A stretch of 64,000 bases of DNA from Paludibacteraceae bacterium (GTDB lineage: Bacteria; Bacteroidota; Bacteroidia; Bacteroidales; Paludibacteraceae). How positions within the stretch are numbered: the stretch's first letter is position 1; every line of letters starts with the position of its first letter. The notes beneath the pieces were generated by a model. That model saw only the letters and a program-made list of their open reading frames with translations. It was not told where the DNA came from and did not search any database. The translations under genes and the position numbers were made by a program. Location: the NCBI GenBank assembly GCA_024401435.1, contig JAKSLB010000009.1, positions 1-64,000 of the forward strand. Reading direction: 5' to 3'. Shown in pieces: positions 8,950 through 17,899 of this stretch.

Positions 8950-9008
8950 CTTTAAGGCATTTCCCTTTTTGATACTACGTTGTAAAATAATAAGTTGATT
9001 GAAAATGA

Positions 9009-9035
9009 AAAAGGCATCCAATTGGGATGCCTTTT
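9009..9035. terminator. intrinsic terminator after rpmE2
   Basis: AAAAGGCATCC / GGATGCCTTTT hairpin with A-run and T-run flanks. It lies 23 bp past the minus-strand rpmE2 stop and is symmetrical enough to act in both directions. Confidence 0.85.
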
Positions 9036-9057
9036 GTAAATTGAAATCAGAGAAAAA

Positions 9058-9309
9058 TTATTTCTTTCTGTTTCCGTAACGGCTCATGAACTTATCAACA
9101 CGACCTGCAGTATCGACCATCTTAGACTTTCCTGTGAAGAAAGGGTGAGATGAACTTGAAATTTCAAGCTTTACAAGTGGCAAAGTTTCGCCATCGATTT
9201 CGATAGTGTCTTTAGTGTTCACTGTTGAACGTGAAATAAACATATCGCCGTTAGATAAATCTTTGAATACTACTGGACGATAATTCTCTGGTTGAATATC
9301 CTTTTTCAT
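9058..9309 (-). CDS. rpmE2: 50S ribosomal protein L31 type B
   Basis: Small 83-residue ribosomal protein bridging the subunits. The sequence MKKDIQPENYRPVVFKDLS..., the SSSHPFFTGK core and the VDKFMSRYG end are typical of L31 type B. It has no cysteines, so it is the zinc-free (C-) form. In bacteria with both forms this one replaces the zinc form under zinc limitation, but many Bacteroidales have only this form. It has its own terminator and a candidate promoter box. Confidence 0.96.
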   Translation of the reverse strand: MKKDIQPENYRPVVFKDLSNGDMFISRSTVNTKDTIEIDGETLPLVKLEISSSSHPFFTGKSKMVDTAGRVDKFMSRYGNRKK

Positions 9310-9373
9310 TATTTTATAAAATTTAATTTCTTTTACAATTTCTTTTGTTGGTAACCTTATGCAAATGGCGGTG

Positions 9374-9381
9374 CAAATTTA
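9374..9381 (-). promoter_or_regulatory. candidate -7 box for rpmE2
   Basis: TAAATTTG on the minus strand, about 65 bp before the rpmE2 start. The -33 element is not clear. Confidence 0.4.
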
Positions 9382-9495
9382 CAAAAAAAATTGTAATGAA
9401 AAACATAATCTTAAAAATAATCTTTTTTTATTGAAAAAAACTGAATTTATAAGCTTTCCGAATGTGAAATTACGTTGAAATAATGCTTCATTCAG

Positions 9496-9526
9496 TTGGA
9501 ATAACTTCGATATTAATATATCTTTG
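9496..9526 (+). promoter_or_regulatory. Bacteroidetes-type promoter of the cyclophilin gene
   Basis: TTG (9496-9498, within GTTGG), a 20-nt spacer, then TATCTTTG (9519-9526). The implied leader is about 65 nt. Confidence 0.55.
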
Positions 9527-9598
9527 CCAACATAATAGTGAAAATTTAGACGATACCTGAATAATCGTCATGTTTTATTAATATAGATTTTGAGTTAT

Positions 9599-10429
9599 AT
9601 GAAGAAAATTTTAATAGTTACATTAACTTTATTATTAGTAGTTATGTCAGTAAATGCAGCAGAGAAGAAATCTCAACAAAAAGGTGTTGTGGTCGAGTTG
9701 AAAACAGAGTTTGGAACCATGAAGATTTTATTGTATGATGAAACACCGCAACATCGTGATAACTTTTTAAAATTGATAAATCAAGGCTTTTACGATAGTT
9801 TGCTCTTTCATCGTGTGATTAAGGATTTTATGATTCAAGGAGGAGATCCTGATTCAAAGAATGCACCTGCCTCTAAACAATTGGGCGCTGGTGATGTGGG
9901 GTATACTATTCCTGCAGAATTTGTTTTTCCAAAATATTTTCACAAAAAGGGTGCTTTAGCAGCAGCTCGTCAAGGAGACCAAGTTAATCCAGAAAAAAGA
10001 TCTTCAGGTTGCCAATTTTACATTGTTCAAGGAAAGAAATTGAATGATGCGGAGATTAAACAAATGGAGATGCGTATGATGGGTAAGGCCAAAGAAACTA
10101 GATTTTATGAGATTGCCAGAGAAAAAAGTGAAGAAATTCAAAAATTGAGAAATGCTAATGATCAGGCTGGTTTGAGAAAACTAAATGATGAGGTGATCGC
10201 TCAATTGGAAAAAGAATTTGAATCAAAAGCTGCTGATTACCAGATGCCTGCTGAAATGAAAGAGGCATATAAAACAATCGGTGGTACTCCATTCTTGGAT
10301 AATGATTACACAGTCTTTGGTGAGGTGATAGAGGGATTGGAAGTGATTGATGCTATTGCAGGTGTTGAAACAAGACCTGGCGACCGTCCTGTAAAGGATA
10401 TCAAAATGAGTATCAAAGTTGTAAAATAA
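9599..10429 (+). CDS. periplasmic cyclophilin-type peptidylprolyl isomerase
   Basis: Predicted to catalyse cis-trans isomerisation of prolyl bonds in exported proteins. The signal peptide MKKILIVTLTLLLVVMSVNA ends before AEKK. The cyclophilin fold shows in VVELKTEFGTMKILLYDETP, FHRVIKDFMIQGGDP (with the catalytic Arg) and CQFYIVQG, and closes with YTVFGEVIEGLEVIDAI. A charged insertion of about 70 residues (about 145-215, rich in K/E/M) interrupts the fold, as I recall from other Bacteroidales cyclophilins. ATG 9599 is chosen over the in-frame TTG at 9590 because it gives a clean signal peptide. The gene has its own promoter and terminator. Confidence 0.93.
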   Translation: MKKILIVTLTLLLVVMSVNAAEKKSQQKGVVVELKTEFGTMKILLYDETPQHRDNFLKLINQGFYDSLLFHRVIKDFMIQGGDPDSKNAPASKQLGAGDVGYTIPAEFVFPKYFHKKGALAAARQGDQVNPEKRSSGCQFYIVQGKKLNDAEIKQMEMRMMGKAKETRFYEIAREKSEEIQKLRNANDQAGLRKLNDEVIAQLEKEFESKAADYQMPAEMKEAYKTIGGTPFLDNDYTVFGEVIEGLEVIDAIAGVETRPGDRPVKDIKMSIKVVK

Positions 10430-10446
10430 GATATCAGTATAATAGT

Positions 10447-10481
10447 AACAACGAGACATATTTTATGTCTCGTTGTTTTTT
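10447..10481 (+). terminator. intrinsic terminator after the cyclophilin gene
   Basis: A 14-bp perfect stem, AACAACGAGACATA / TATGTCTCGTTGTT, with a 3-nt loop, followed by T residues. Confidence 0.9.
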
Positions 10482-10538
10482 CATATAAATATATTCATTT
10501 CAATTGCGATGATTATGAAAGTCTTAAAAAAAATCATT

Positions 10539-13136
10539 ATGAAAGAAACCCATGTGAAAAATACATGTTGTTTCTTCTTATGTTGTTTCGGATTGATTTC
10601 TTGCTCGTCTGATAATAACAATACGACAACCGATACACCTTCTCAAACACAATCGGAAACGACTTCTTCTAATGCATGGTCTGGGGACAATGATTGGGAG
10701 GATTATGACATTCCTGAATCTGCGTTGATGGATTATGAATTGGCAACTGATTTATATCAGCACGAGAAACTGAGTCTTGATTTGTCAGATGGCTTTGGCT
10801 TTGACGCAGATTTATCACCTTATTCTTATGAAGAGTTACGTGTTTTAAAAGCTTACCCTTATGCATGTCATGGCCATTGGTTTAAGGAGTCGGATTTGAA
10901 TAAATTTTATATGCAATATAAATGGTATGAAGATGTTGTAGATACTACTTTAATCGAATATCCTGCAGAAGAACTGAAAAATTGGAATGATACAATAAAA
11001 AAAGATGATGTGTGGTTCCGTTATGCAGAAAGAGATTATAAGACGACGGAGTATGTTAAGGAATATTTAGATATGTGGAATTCAGATTACGAAAAAACGT
11101 ATTCTTTGATACCATTAACATTAGAAGAGAAAAAATTTGTCAGTCGTATAGATTCTCTAATGAGTAAAATGAAGGAAAACAAATATGTGAATGTGGGTGG
11201 AGTTGATTTGCTTAATTCGTCTCTTGCAGTAAATGACAGATACATTGCCAATCCGAATGATGCGACAAAACGATGCCTTAAACAATGTAACTTTTTTATG
11301 AGGAAGACAAATTTAGAGCAATTGTTTAATATCTATGAAACGAATTGGAAAACCTATACGAATACACCAAGTTTTGTGACTACTGATTTGTATTTACAGG
11401 TCTATCATATGTATTTTACGCATTTGTTGAATGAATTAGAAAGTAAAGCTTTTGTACCTCATTTGTCTGCAATGGTTGATGGCATGCTTCAATCTTTGCC
11501 AAAAGATCAGAATCAATCTGATATTATGAAATGGCATGATTTCTTTCAAACTTATTTTGCGGTAGCATCCTATTTGTTGAATGAGAAAAAAATCGAAGTT
11601 CCATCTTCTATGAAATCTATTTATGAAGAAGAAATTAAATTGGTAGAAAGTGCTTCAGCCTTTGAAGAATCGCCATTGCTTGGTAAAACTAAAATTCCAT
11701 ATATGCTTTTTAAACCAAGAGGGAATTATACTAGTACAGAAGAGAAGAAACGTTATTTTAGATCAATGATGTGGTTGCAGACAATATGTTTTATAATGGG
11801 TAAGGAGGGTGATATGCAAAAATCTTTGTATTTGGCATATGCATATCGTCATGCACCAGAATCGGTTAAAGAACATTGTCGTGCCGTTTTTGATCCTGTT
11901 ACATTCTTAATGGGTGAGCCTAATAATATTTCCATTGTTGAATTGGCCGATATGTTGGAATCAAAATTGAATATTAAAACGCTTCAAGATATTGTCAACA
12001 TAAAAGATTTTGATCTTGTCATGCAAAAAATAAATGATCATTTTGGAACTGCGAAAATGATTAATAAAAAGGATCCGACTCGTAAAATTGCTTTTATGCC
12101 CTCTCGCTTTGTCATAGATAACTATGTTTTGACAAATATGGTTGATAGTACAATTAATGCTGATTTTGCTTTTCCTCGTGGTATTGATGTCTTTGATGCG
12201 TTAGGTTCTCCAATAGCATCATCTTTGGTGGAAGAATCTCCAGTAAACAAAACTTGGAATGATTTTGATAAAACCAGAGCAGATATGAAAAAATATTATG
12301 AGAATTATTCAGGATGGAACAATACCATGTATAGTAAGTGGTTGGAGTCGTTGGTTGTATTACAACAGAAGAAAGATTATTTCCCTAATTTTATGAAAAC
12401 TAAAGAATGGGGAAAGAAGAATTTGAATACATCTTTGGCGTCATGGGCTGAATTGAAACATGATGCTATTCTATATACAGAACAACCTCTTTGTGCGGAA
12501 ATGGGTGGTGGGGAATGGTTGGAACTGCCAAGCCCTGTAACGGTTGCTTATTTGGAACCCAATTTGCCTTTCTGGGAAAAAATGAGAGAAATGTTAACAT
12601 TAAATAATATGATACTTAAAAAAATAAACTTCCAAGATGAGGATATAGAGGGTGTGACCAAAGAACTCATGAACGAGGTGGATTTTTGTATTTTAATATC
12701 CCAAAAAGAAATTAAAGGTGAAAAATTAACGGATGAAGAGTATAAACGAATTAATTTCATGGGCTCTCTAATAGAAAATCTTACATATCGAATGATTAAA
12801 GGACCTATTCAATATGAATATATGCTATGGTCTGATATAAAAACAAAAGATAGAAGTATGCCTGTTATTGCGGATATTTTCACGAGACATATTGAAAATC
12901 CTGAACTTTGCCCTAAAAATGGTGCATTGTATGCTGGTGTAGGATATGCTAATGAATTGTATGTGTTGGTTGAAATTAATGGTGAAGTTTATGTAACAAG
13001 AGGTGCTTCATTCAGTTATTATGAATTTGTTAGATCGGCTAAAGACAGATTGACTGATGAACAATGGAATAATATGTTACATGCAGGGAAGTACCCTTCA
13101 GTTCCAGATTGGATAAGCCCTTTAATGTGTCCATAA
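10539..13136 (+). CDS. DUF3160-type lipoprotein
   Basis: A large (865-residue) predicted lipoprotein. The signal sequence ends in the lipobox GLISC, followed by SSDNNNTTTDTPSQ, a low-complexity tether. The body contains FVTTDLYLQVYHMYFTHLLNELE (about residues 275-297), which I recognise as the start of the DUF3160 domain. The rest is alpha-helical in appearance. DUF3160 proteins have no assigned function that I know of. ATG 10539 is preferred because of the short basic n-region and A-rich upstream sequence. ATGs at 10509 and 10515 are in frame. The next gene, also a lipoprotein, starts 4 nt after the stop, so the two probably form one envelope operon. Confidence 0.8.
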   Translation: MKETHVKNTCCFFLCCFGLISCSSDNNNTTTDTPSQTQSETTSSNAWSGDNDWEDYDIPESALMDYELATDLYQHEKLSLDLSDGFGFDADLSPYSYEELRVLKAYPYACHGHWFKESDLNKFYMQYKWYEDVVDTTLIEYPAEELKNWNDTIKKDDVWFRYAERDYKTTEYVKEYLDMWNSDYEKTYSLIPLTLEEKKFVSRIDSLMSKMKENKYVNVGGVDLLNSSLAVNDRYIANPNDATKRCLKQCNFFMRKTNLEQLFNIYETNWKTYTNTPSFVTTDLYLQVYHMYFTHLLNELESKAFVPHLSAMVDGMLQSLPKDQNQSDIMKWHDFFQTYFAVASYLLNEKKIEVPSSMKSIYEEEIKLVESASAFEESPLLGKTKIPYMLFKPRGNYTSTEEKKRYFRSMMWLQTICFIMGKEGDMQKSLYLAYAYRHAPESVKEHCRAVFDPVTFLMGEPNNISIVELADMLESKLNIKTLQDIVNIKDFDLVMQKINDHFGTAKMINKKDPTRKIAFMPSRFVIDNYVLTNMVDSTINADFAFPRGIDVFDALGSPIASSLVEESPVNKTWNDFDKTRADMKKYYENYSGWNNTMYSKWLESLVVLQQKKDYFPNFMKTKEWGKKNLNTSLASWAELKHDAILYTEQPLCAEMGGGEWLELPSPVTVAYLEPNLPFWEKMREMLTLNNMILKKINFQDEDIEGVTKELMNEVDFCILISQKEIKGEKLTDEEYKRINFMGSLIENLTYRMIKGPIQYEYMLWSDIKTKDRSMPVIADIFTRHIENPELCPKNGALYAGVGYANELYVLVEINGEVYVTRGASFSYYEFVRSAKDRLTDEQWNNMLHAGKYPSVPDWISPLMCP

Positions 13137-13140
13137 ATTT

Positions 13141-13674
13141 ATGAAAAAGATGATTCCTTGTCTTATCCTTGTTTCTTTCTTGATGCAAGGATGCTCAAAA
13201 TCGTATGACACATCCTTCGAGTATGATGAAGGATTGGTTAAATTGGAAATGAAAAACGATTCTTTGTCATATCTTCGTTATATTAAAGAAGAACAAATAA
13301 TATCAACGATTGTTTTGCCTTATCCTGTCTATCAGTTTGATTGGGGAGATGTGAACAATGATGGATTGCCCGAGGTAGTGGTTGGTGTTATTAAGTCCAC
13401 TTATTTCTTCCCGAAAAAAGATAAACGCTTGTTTATTTATCATTTGGATGGAGATGGACAATTGAGTCCTATGTGGTTGGGATCTCGTGTTTCGTGTCAA
13501 TTGCTGGATTTTAAGGTGGAAAGGGATTCTGTTCCAGCTTTGGTTCACACATTAGAATTAGGAGCAGATAGTAATTTGTATGAAGTGATGTATGAACAAC
13601 GTGGTTTTGGTCTGCGTTATAAGAGGCATTGGCCGTCGGCTTGCAAAGATTCGATTTTAAGGAGATTTCAATAA
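13141..13674 (+). CDS. small lipoprotein with an FG-GAP/VCBS-like motif
   Basis: A 177-residue protein of unknown function. The signal peptide MKKMIPCLILVSFLMQGC ends in a lipobox (LMQGC). Residues about 66-78 (FDWGDVNNDGLPEVVVG) match a single FG-GAP/VCBS-type calcium-binding blade motif (D.N.DG..E). The rest is beta-rich in appearance and ends with RHWPSACKDSILRRF. It starts 4 nt after the DUF3160 lipoprotein gene and is likely cotranscribed, so the two may act together in the envelope. It is too short for a full beta-propeller. Confidence 0.75.
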   Translation: MKKMIPCLILVSFLMQGCSKSYDTSFEYDEGLVKLEMKNDSLSYLRYIKEEQIISTIVLPYPVYQFDWGDVNNDGLPEVVVGVIKSTYFFPKKDKRLFIYHLDGDGQLSPMWLGSRVSCQLLDFKVERDSVPALVHTLELGADSNLYEVMYEQRGFGLRYKRHWPSACKDSILRRFQ

Positions 13675-13741
13675 AAATGAATGAGTAATTCTTATTTGTA
13701 ATTTTTTCATCGGTGAATTTATTGAAGTCCTCAAAAACTAA

Positions 13742-13777
13742 AAAGATCCCCACGATTTGTGTTTCGTGGGGATCTTT
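13742..13777. terminator. bidirectional intrinsic terminator
   Basis: A 14-bp perfect stem, AAAGATCCCCACGA / TCGTGGGGATCTTT, sits between two convergent genes and can stop both. Confidence 0.9.
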
Positions 13778-13797
13778 ATTATTGTATGCGATAACAA

Positions 13798-15213
13798 TTA
13801 TTCAGACAACACTTCTTCTTGTTTGGGTGTTTCGTCTTGTTTGAATATTGCAGTTAACACAACATCTGATGTGATTGGTAACTCACGGGTTACATTTGTG
13901 TTTTCATCACTCCACTTATCAAATTTGTAACCGTCGTATTCTGTAACAGAGATAATTACGCTTGGTGTACTACCTGATTTTATTTCTTGAACATATGCTG
14001 TTCCTTGTGTGTTGTCAGCATTCAATGTGCAACTTCCATTGGCAAAAATAACGTTGGATAATTTTGTGCAACTAAAGAAAGTTGATGAGTTGACAACTGT
14101 TGTTTTAGCGATTTTAAGTGATTTTAAATTTTTACACATCTGGAATGCGTAAGAACCAATTGATGTAACACTTTCTGGTATTTCGACAGAATTTAGTTTG
14201 CTACAATTTCCGAATGCGAAAGCTCCGATTTGTGAAACTGTGTTAGGAATTGTAATTGCTTTTAATTCACTGCATCCGTTGAATGCGTTAGCTCCGATTT
14301 TTGTGATTGTATTGGGTAATTTTACCGTTGCTAAATTATCACAACCACTAAATACGAAAGAGTCAATCATTGTGATTGAATTAGGAATTTCTACTGATGC
14401 TATTTTCCTGCAATCTTGGAAAGCATAAGCACCAATTTCTTTTACAGTAGTAGGAATGATAATTGATTTAAGATTTTCACAACCGATGAAAGCTTTTGTG
14501 CGAATGTTTGTAACAGTATTTGGAATTTTGATAGAAGCCAAATTGCTACAGAAAGAGAATGTAAGAGAATCTATAGTTGTGATTGTAGCGGGAAGTTTGA
14601 TAGAAACCATATCTCCGCAATCTGCAAATGCAGCCTTGCCAATTGTTTTAACAGAGTTAGGAATATCAATGTTTTTTAAACTTCTGCAACCGGAAAATGC
14701 AGCAGAGTCAATTAATGAAATAGTGTTAGGCAACTTAACCGATGTTAAACTTATACACAAAGCGAAAGTGCTTTTGTTGATTTGAGAAATAGATTGGGGG
14801 AGAGTGATGGATTTTAAACTTTCGCAACCAAAGAATGCACTTTTACCTAGATGAGAAATCGAATTAGGTAACTTTATGGAAGTCAAACTGATGCAACCTG
14901 CAAATGCTGAAGTGTCAATTTTGGTAACACTATTTGGAATGGTGACAGACTCAAGGTTTTCGCAACGAGTGAAAGCTCTTTTGCCGATTTTTGTAATGCC
15001 ATTTTCCATTACTATTTTGTAAATGTCTCTTTTTTTGTCGTTCCATGGATATTGACCATCTTCATTCAATGTGAAATCTGCATCGCTGGAGATTGTTAGT
15101 GTACCATCATCTGTTAAAGACCAATTTGCAAATGAAGTTATACTGGTTGAGAAAAATAAAGCAGTCAGTAGAACCGATTTGCCACATAAACTTTTGAAAT
15201 TTCTTGTTCTCAT
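13798..15213 (-). CDS. secreted BspA-like leucine-rich repeat protein (LRR_5)
   Basis: A 471-residue exported protein with signal peptide about 1-29. About 14 tandem repeats of roughly 23 residues fill positions 55-395, with the BspA/LRR_5 pattern (AFxGCxxLxSxxLPxSIxxIxxx, e.g. SAFAGCISLTSIKLPNSI). A final 70-residue domain (TPSVIISVTEYDGYKFDKWSD ... VVLTAIFKQ) resembles the InlB-type B repeat. The tail TPKQEEVLSE lacks any T9SS sorting domain, LPxTG or transmembrane anchor, so its surface retention is unclear. BspA-like LRR proteins bind host proteins or other bacteria in oral and gut species. The ligand here is unknown. Confidence 0.88.
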   Translation of the reverse strand: MRTRNFKSLCGKSVLLTALFFSTSITSFANWSLTDDGTLTISSDADFTLNEDGQYPWNDKKRDIYKIVMENGITKIGKRAFTRCENLESVTIPNSVTKIDTSAFAGCISLTSIKLPNSISHLGKSAFFGCESLKSITLPQSISQINKSTFALCISLTSVKLPNTISLIDSAAFSGCRSLKNIDIPNSVKTIGKAAFADCGDMVSIKLPATITTIDSLTFSFCSNLASIKIPNTVTNIRTKAFIGCENLKSIIIPTTVKEIGAYAFQDCRKIASVEIPNSITMIDSFVFSGCDNLATVKLPNTITKIGANAFNGCSELKAITIPNTVSQIGAFAFGNCSKLNSVEIPESVTSIGSYAFQMCKNLKSLKIAKTTVVNSSTFFSCTKLSNVIFANGSCTLNADNTQGTAYVQEIKSGSTPSVIISVTEYDGYKFDKWSDENTNVTRELPITSDVVLTAIFKQDETPKQEEVLSE

Positions 15214-15283
15214 AATTATTTTGAATTTAAGGGGATTTCTATGGAATCCCTAGTTGTTAAGTGATATCTTCAAATATTAATTG

Positions 15284-15757
15284 TTAAAATACATGTTTGA
15301 CAAATACCCAAATGAAATATCCGCAAACAATCATTTTTAATCCAGTGTTAGATAAAAAACCAACGAAAGAACCCCAACTTGCTTTTAACGCAATTTTCCC
15401 TTCTTTTCCTGAGAGTAGTTCTGCGCCGAAGGCTCCGATCATTGGACCTAGAATAATACCGATAGGACCAAAAAAGAATCCTACTATTATGCCAATGGTG
15501 CTACCCCAAATGCCCCATTTGCTTCCTCCGAATCTTTTGGTAAACCATATAGGTAGCAGATAATCAGTTATTTGAGCAATGATGGTAAGTGTGATATATA
15601 AAACGAATTCAGTTGTTGTGAAATCGACTGAATCGGTTAGGTGAATTAGCAGTAATCCGATTAAAGCGAGGGGAGTACCTGGCAATACAGGAATAATACA
15701 GCCGAGGAATCCAATTATTAATAATATGCCGCTGATGAAATAAAGAACAATATCCAT
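15284..15757 (-). CDS. DUF456 family membrane protein
   Basis: A 157-residue integral membrane protein of unknown function. Hydrophobic segments lie at about 5-25, 30-50, 52-70, 85-115 and 130-152. The DUF456 signature GCIIPVLPGTPLALIGLLLIH is near the N-terminus. The central segment is glycine-rich (WGSTIGIIVGFFFGPIGIILGP), a glycine-zipper-like helix pair. Length and layout fit the family. It diverges from the DUF349 gene, and nothing in the neighbourhood suggests a role. Confidence 0.88.
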   Translation of the reverse strand: MDIVLYFISGILLIIGFLGCIIPVLPGTPLALIGLLLIHLTDSVDFTTTEFVLYITLTIIAQITDYLLPIWFTKRFGGSKWGIWGSTIGIIVGFFFGPIGIILGPMIGAFGAELLSGKEGKIALKASWGSFVGFLSNTGLKMIVCGYFIWVFVKHVF

Positions 15758-15845
15758 ATCATTTTAAATTTGAGCTCAAAATTACAAATAATATGAGTGA
15801 AGATTAAATTTATAAAAAAAAAGTTTTTTTTTGTGGTTGAAAGAC

Positions 15846-15874
15846 TTGTTTATAAATGTTTTTCATTAAATTTG
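15846..15874 (+). promoter_or_regulatory. Bacteroidetes-type promoter of the DUF349 protein gene
   Basis: TTG (15846-15848), an 18-nt spacer, then TAAATTTG (15867-15874), matching TAnnTTTG. Transcription should start near 15880, which argues that the in-frame GTG at 15797 is not the true start. Confidence 0.6.
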
Positions 15875-15879
15875 CGAAC

Positions 15880-15896
15880 GTTGTCGGAACGACAAC
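15880..15896 (+). repeat. perfect hairpin at the 5' end of the DUF349 mRNA
   Basis: GTTGTCG-GAA-CGACAAC, a 7-bp perfect stem with a 3-nt loop, at the predicted transcript start and before the first plausible ATG. It could stabilise the 5' end or be a binding site. Confidence 0.5.
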
Positions 15897-15931
15897 TCGT
15901 TAGAATATTAATGCTTTTAGATTTAGAGAGT

Positions 15932-17815
15932 ATGCAAGAACAGTTGAATTCTCAAGATAATAAAGAGATAAGTGGGGAAAATAAGGATATTCAATCACCT
16001 GCTTTTGATGAAAACATAGAAGAAGTGAATAATGAAGAAATACAATCCGATATGACAGATGAAACAGAAGTTTCAGAAGAAAGTATCGTTAATTATAATG
16101 ATTTTTCAGAAGGTCAATTGGTTGAGGCTGCCAAAGAATTAATGGCAAGCAATCCCGAAACATATGCTTCTATAAAAGGAGATATGGAAGCTATCAAGCA
16201 CACCTTTTATCGTAAGTTGAAAACGAAAAGAGATGAACTTTTTCAAAAATTTATAGAAGATGGTGGCAAAAAAGAGGATTTTGCAGCTCCAGCTAATCCG
16301 TTAGAAGACGAATTAAAGGAGATTTTAAATAGATTTAAAGAAAAAAGAAATTCTGAGTTGGCTCGTGCTGAGGCAGAAAAACAGCAATGCTTAGAACAAA
16401 AGAAACAAATACTTGATAGTATTAAAGAGTTGCTTGATTCTGAGGAAGATTTCGGAGCTAAGTTGCCTCAATTGAAAAAACTTCAACAAGAATGGAAAGA
16501 GGTGGGTCCAGTACCTGCATCTGAAGTGAATGCTTTATGGAAGACATATCAATTATATGTTGAGAATTTTTACGACAATTTAAAAATCAATAATGAATTA
16601 CGCGATTATGATTTTCGTAAGAATTTGGAACAAAAAGTTGCTTTGTGTGAACAAGCAGAGAAATTGTCTGAAGAGAAAGATGTTCTTTCTGCATTCCGCA
16701 AATTACAAACTTTGCATGAAGATTGGAGAGAGATTGGACCAGTATCAAGAGAAAATCGTGAATCGATTTGGACACGTTTCAAGGAAGCATCAACTGTTGT
16801 AAATAAACGTCATCATGACTATTTTGATCAGTTGAGAAGTGCTGAACAAGAAAATCTTGAGAAGAAAAAAGCATTGTGTGAAAAATTAGAATCCATTGAT
16901 TTGACTGCCTTCAGTTCATATAAGGAGTGGCAAGAGAAATCGGAAGAAATCATTGCTATTCAAGAGGATTGGAAGAAAATAGGTTTTGCTCCTAAGAAAG
17001 ATAATGTTACTATTTATGAACGTTTTAGAACTGCATGTGACAATTTCTTTAAAGCAAAAAATACATTTTTCAAGAGTGCAAAAGAGCAATTGGTTATTAA
17101 TTTGAATAAGAAAATTGCTTTATGTGAGAAAGCAGAAGCTTTGAAAGATAGCAAAGATTGGAAGCAAACTTCCGATGTGTTGGTACAATTACAGAAAGAT
17201 TGGAAAACAATCGGTGCTGTTCCTAAAAAACAATCTGATATAGTATGGAATCGTTTCGTTTCTGCATGCGATTATTTCTTCCAACAGAAGAATTTGGAAA
17301 CAAAGAATCTCAAGTCGGAACAAGAAGAAAATCTAAAGAAGAAAAAAGCACTTATTGAACAAATTAAATCTTTGGAAATAGGAGAAGATTCAAATAAGTC
17401 TTATGCGGAATTGAAGTCTTTGATTGCAGAATGGAACGAAGTGGGACATGTCCCATTTAAAGATAAAGATAAATTGTATAAGGCTTATAAAGCAGCTATT
17501 GATGAGAAATTTGACAAGTTGAATTTGGATCAAGCGACAAGAAGAATGGACGCATTCAAATCTAATTTGCAAGAAATGAATGAGAAAGGGCAACAAAAAT
17601 TATTCTTTGTAGAAAGAAAAAAATTGTTGCGTCAATATGAAACTATAGATCGTGAGATATCTACTTACGAAAACAATATAGGTTTCTTCTCTTCTTCCTC
17701 TAAAAATTCTTCAATGATTAAAGATTTGGAGACTAAAATCCAAAAATTGAAGAAAGAAAGAGACTTGTTGAAGAAGCAAATCAAAATGATGGAAGACTCT
17801 GTTGAACAAAACTAA
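15932..17815 (+). CDS. DUF349 domain protein
   Basis: A cytoplasmic coiled-coil protein (627 residues from this start) built of five DUF349 repeats. Each has the core W(K/R)x(I/V)GxVPxxxxxxxWxxF followed by a helix (WKEVGPVPASE, WREIGPVSREN, WKKIGFAPKKD, WKTIGAVPKKQ, WNEVGHVPFKD). The N-terminus is acidic and disordered (NSQDNKEISGENKDIQ). The C-terminal 60 residues form a basic coiled coil. DUF349 proteins are widespread in Bacteroidetes and poorly characterised. ATG 15932 (MQEQLNSQ) is preferred because AGAGAG precedes it. ATG 15911 is an alternative 7 codons upstream. The RluB-like gene follows after 84 bp with a weak hairpin between. Confidence 0.85.
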   Translation: MQEQLNSQDNKEISGENKDIQSPAFDENIEEVNNEEIQSDMTDETEVSEESIVNYNDFSEGQLVEAAKELMASNPETYASIKGDMEAIKHTFYRKLKTKRDELFQKFIEDGGKKEDFAAPANPLEDELKEILNRFKEKRNSELARAEAEKQQCLEQKKQILDSIKELLDSEEDFGAKLPQLKKLQQEWKEVGPVPASEVNALWKTYQLYVENFYDNLKINNELRDYDFRKNLEQKVALCEQAEKLSEEKDVLSAFRKLQTLHEDWREIGPVSRENRESIWTRFKEASTVVNKRHHDYFDQLRSAEQENLEKKKALCEKLESIDLTAFSSYKEWQEKSEEIIAIQEDWKKIGFAPKKDNVTIYERFRTACDNFFKAKNTFFKSAKEQLVINLNKKIALCEKAEALKDSKDWKQTSDVLVQLQKDWKTIGAVPKKQSDIVWNRFVSACDYFFQQKNLETKNLKSEQEENLKKKKALIEQIKSLEIGEDSNKSYAELKSLIAEWNEVGHVPFKDKDKLYKAYKAAIDEKFDKLNLDQATRRMDAFKSNLQEMNEKGQQKLFFVERKKLLRQYETIDREISTYENNIGFFSSSSKNSSMIKDLETKIQKLKKERDLLKKQIKMMEDSVEQN

Positions 17816-17819
17816 ATAT

Positions 17820-17852
17820 GAGAAGAATTCTTACACGAATTATCTTCTTTTT
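17820..17852 (+). terminator. weak hairpin after the DUF349 gene
   Basis: AGAAGA-ATTC / GAAT-(TA)-TCTTCT with a 2-nt bulge, followed by T residues. It may only attenuate transcription into the next gene. Confidence 0.4.
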
Positions 17853-17899
17853 AATGAATTATATATTATAAGTATTATTGTTTAATAATTTTTGAAAGT

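Noticed and set aside
9590-9598. TTG start for the cyclophilin gene
   Set aside because: ATG 9599 gives a standard signal peptide, and the TTG adds only three residues.
13798-13870. T9SS sorting domain on the BspA-like LRR protein
   Set aside because: The C-terminus TPKQEEVLSE lacks the pattern of a sorting domain, so export beyond the signal peptide cannot be claimed.
15797-15931. N-terminal extension of the DUF349 protein from GTG 15797
   Set aside because: It lies upstream of and across a consensus promoter and 5' hairpin, and the added residues are basic/hydrophobic and unlike the family.
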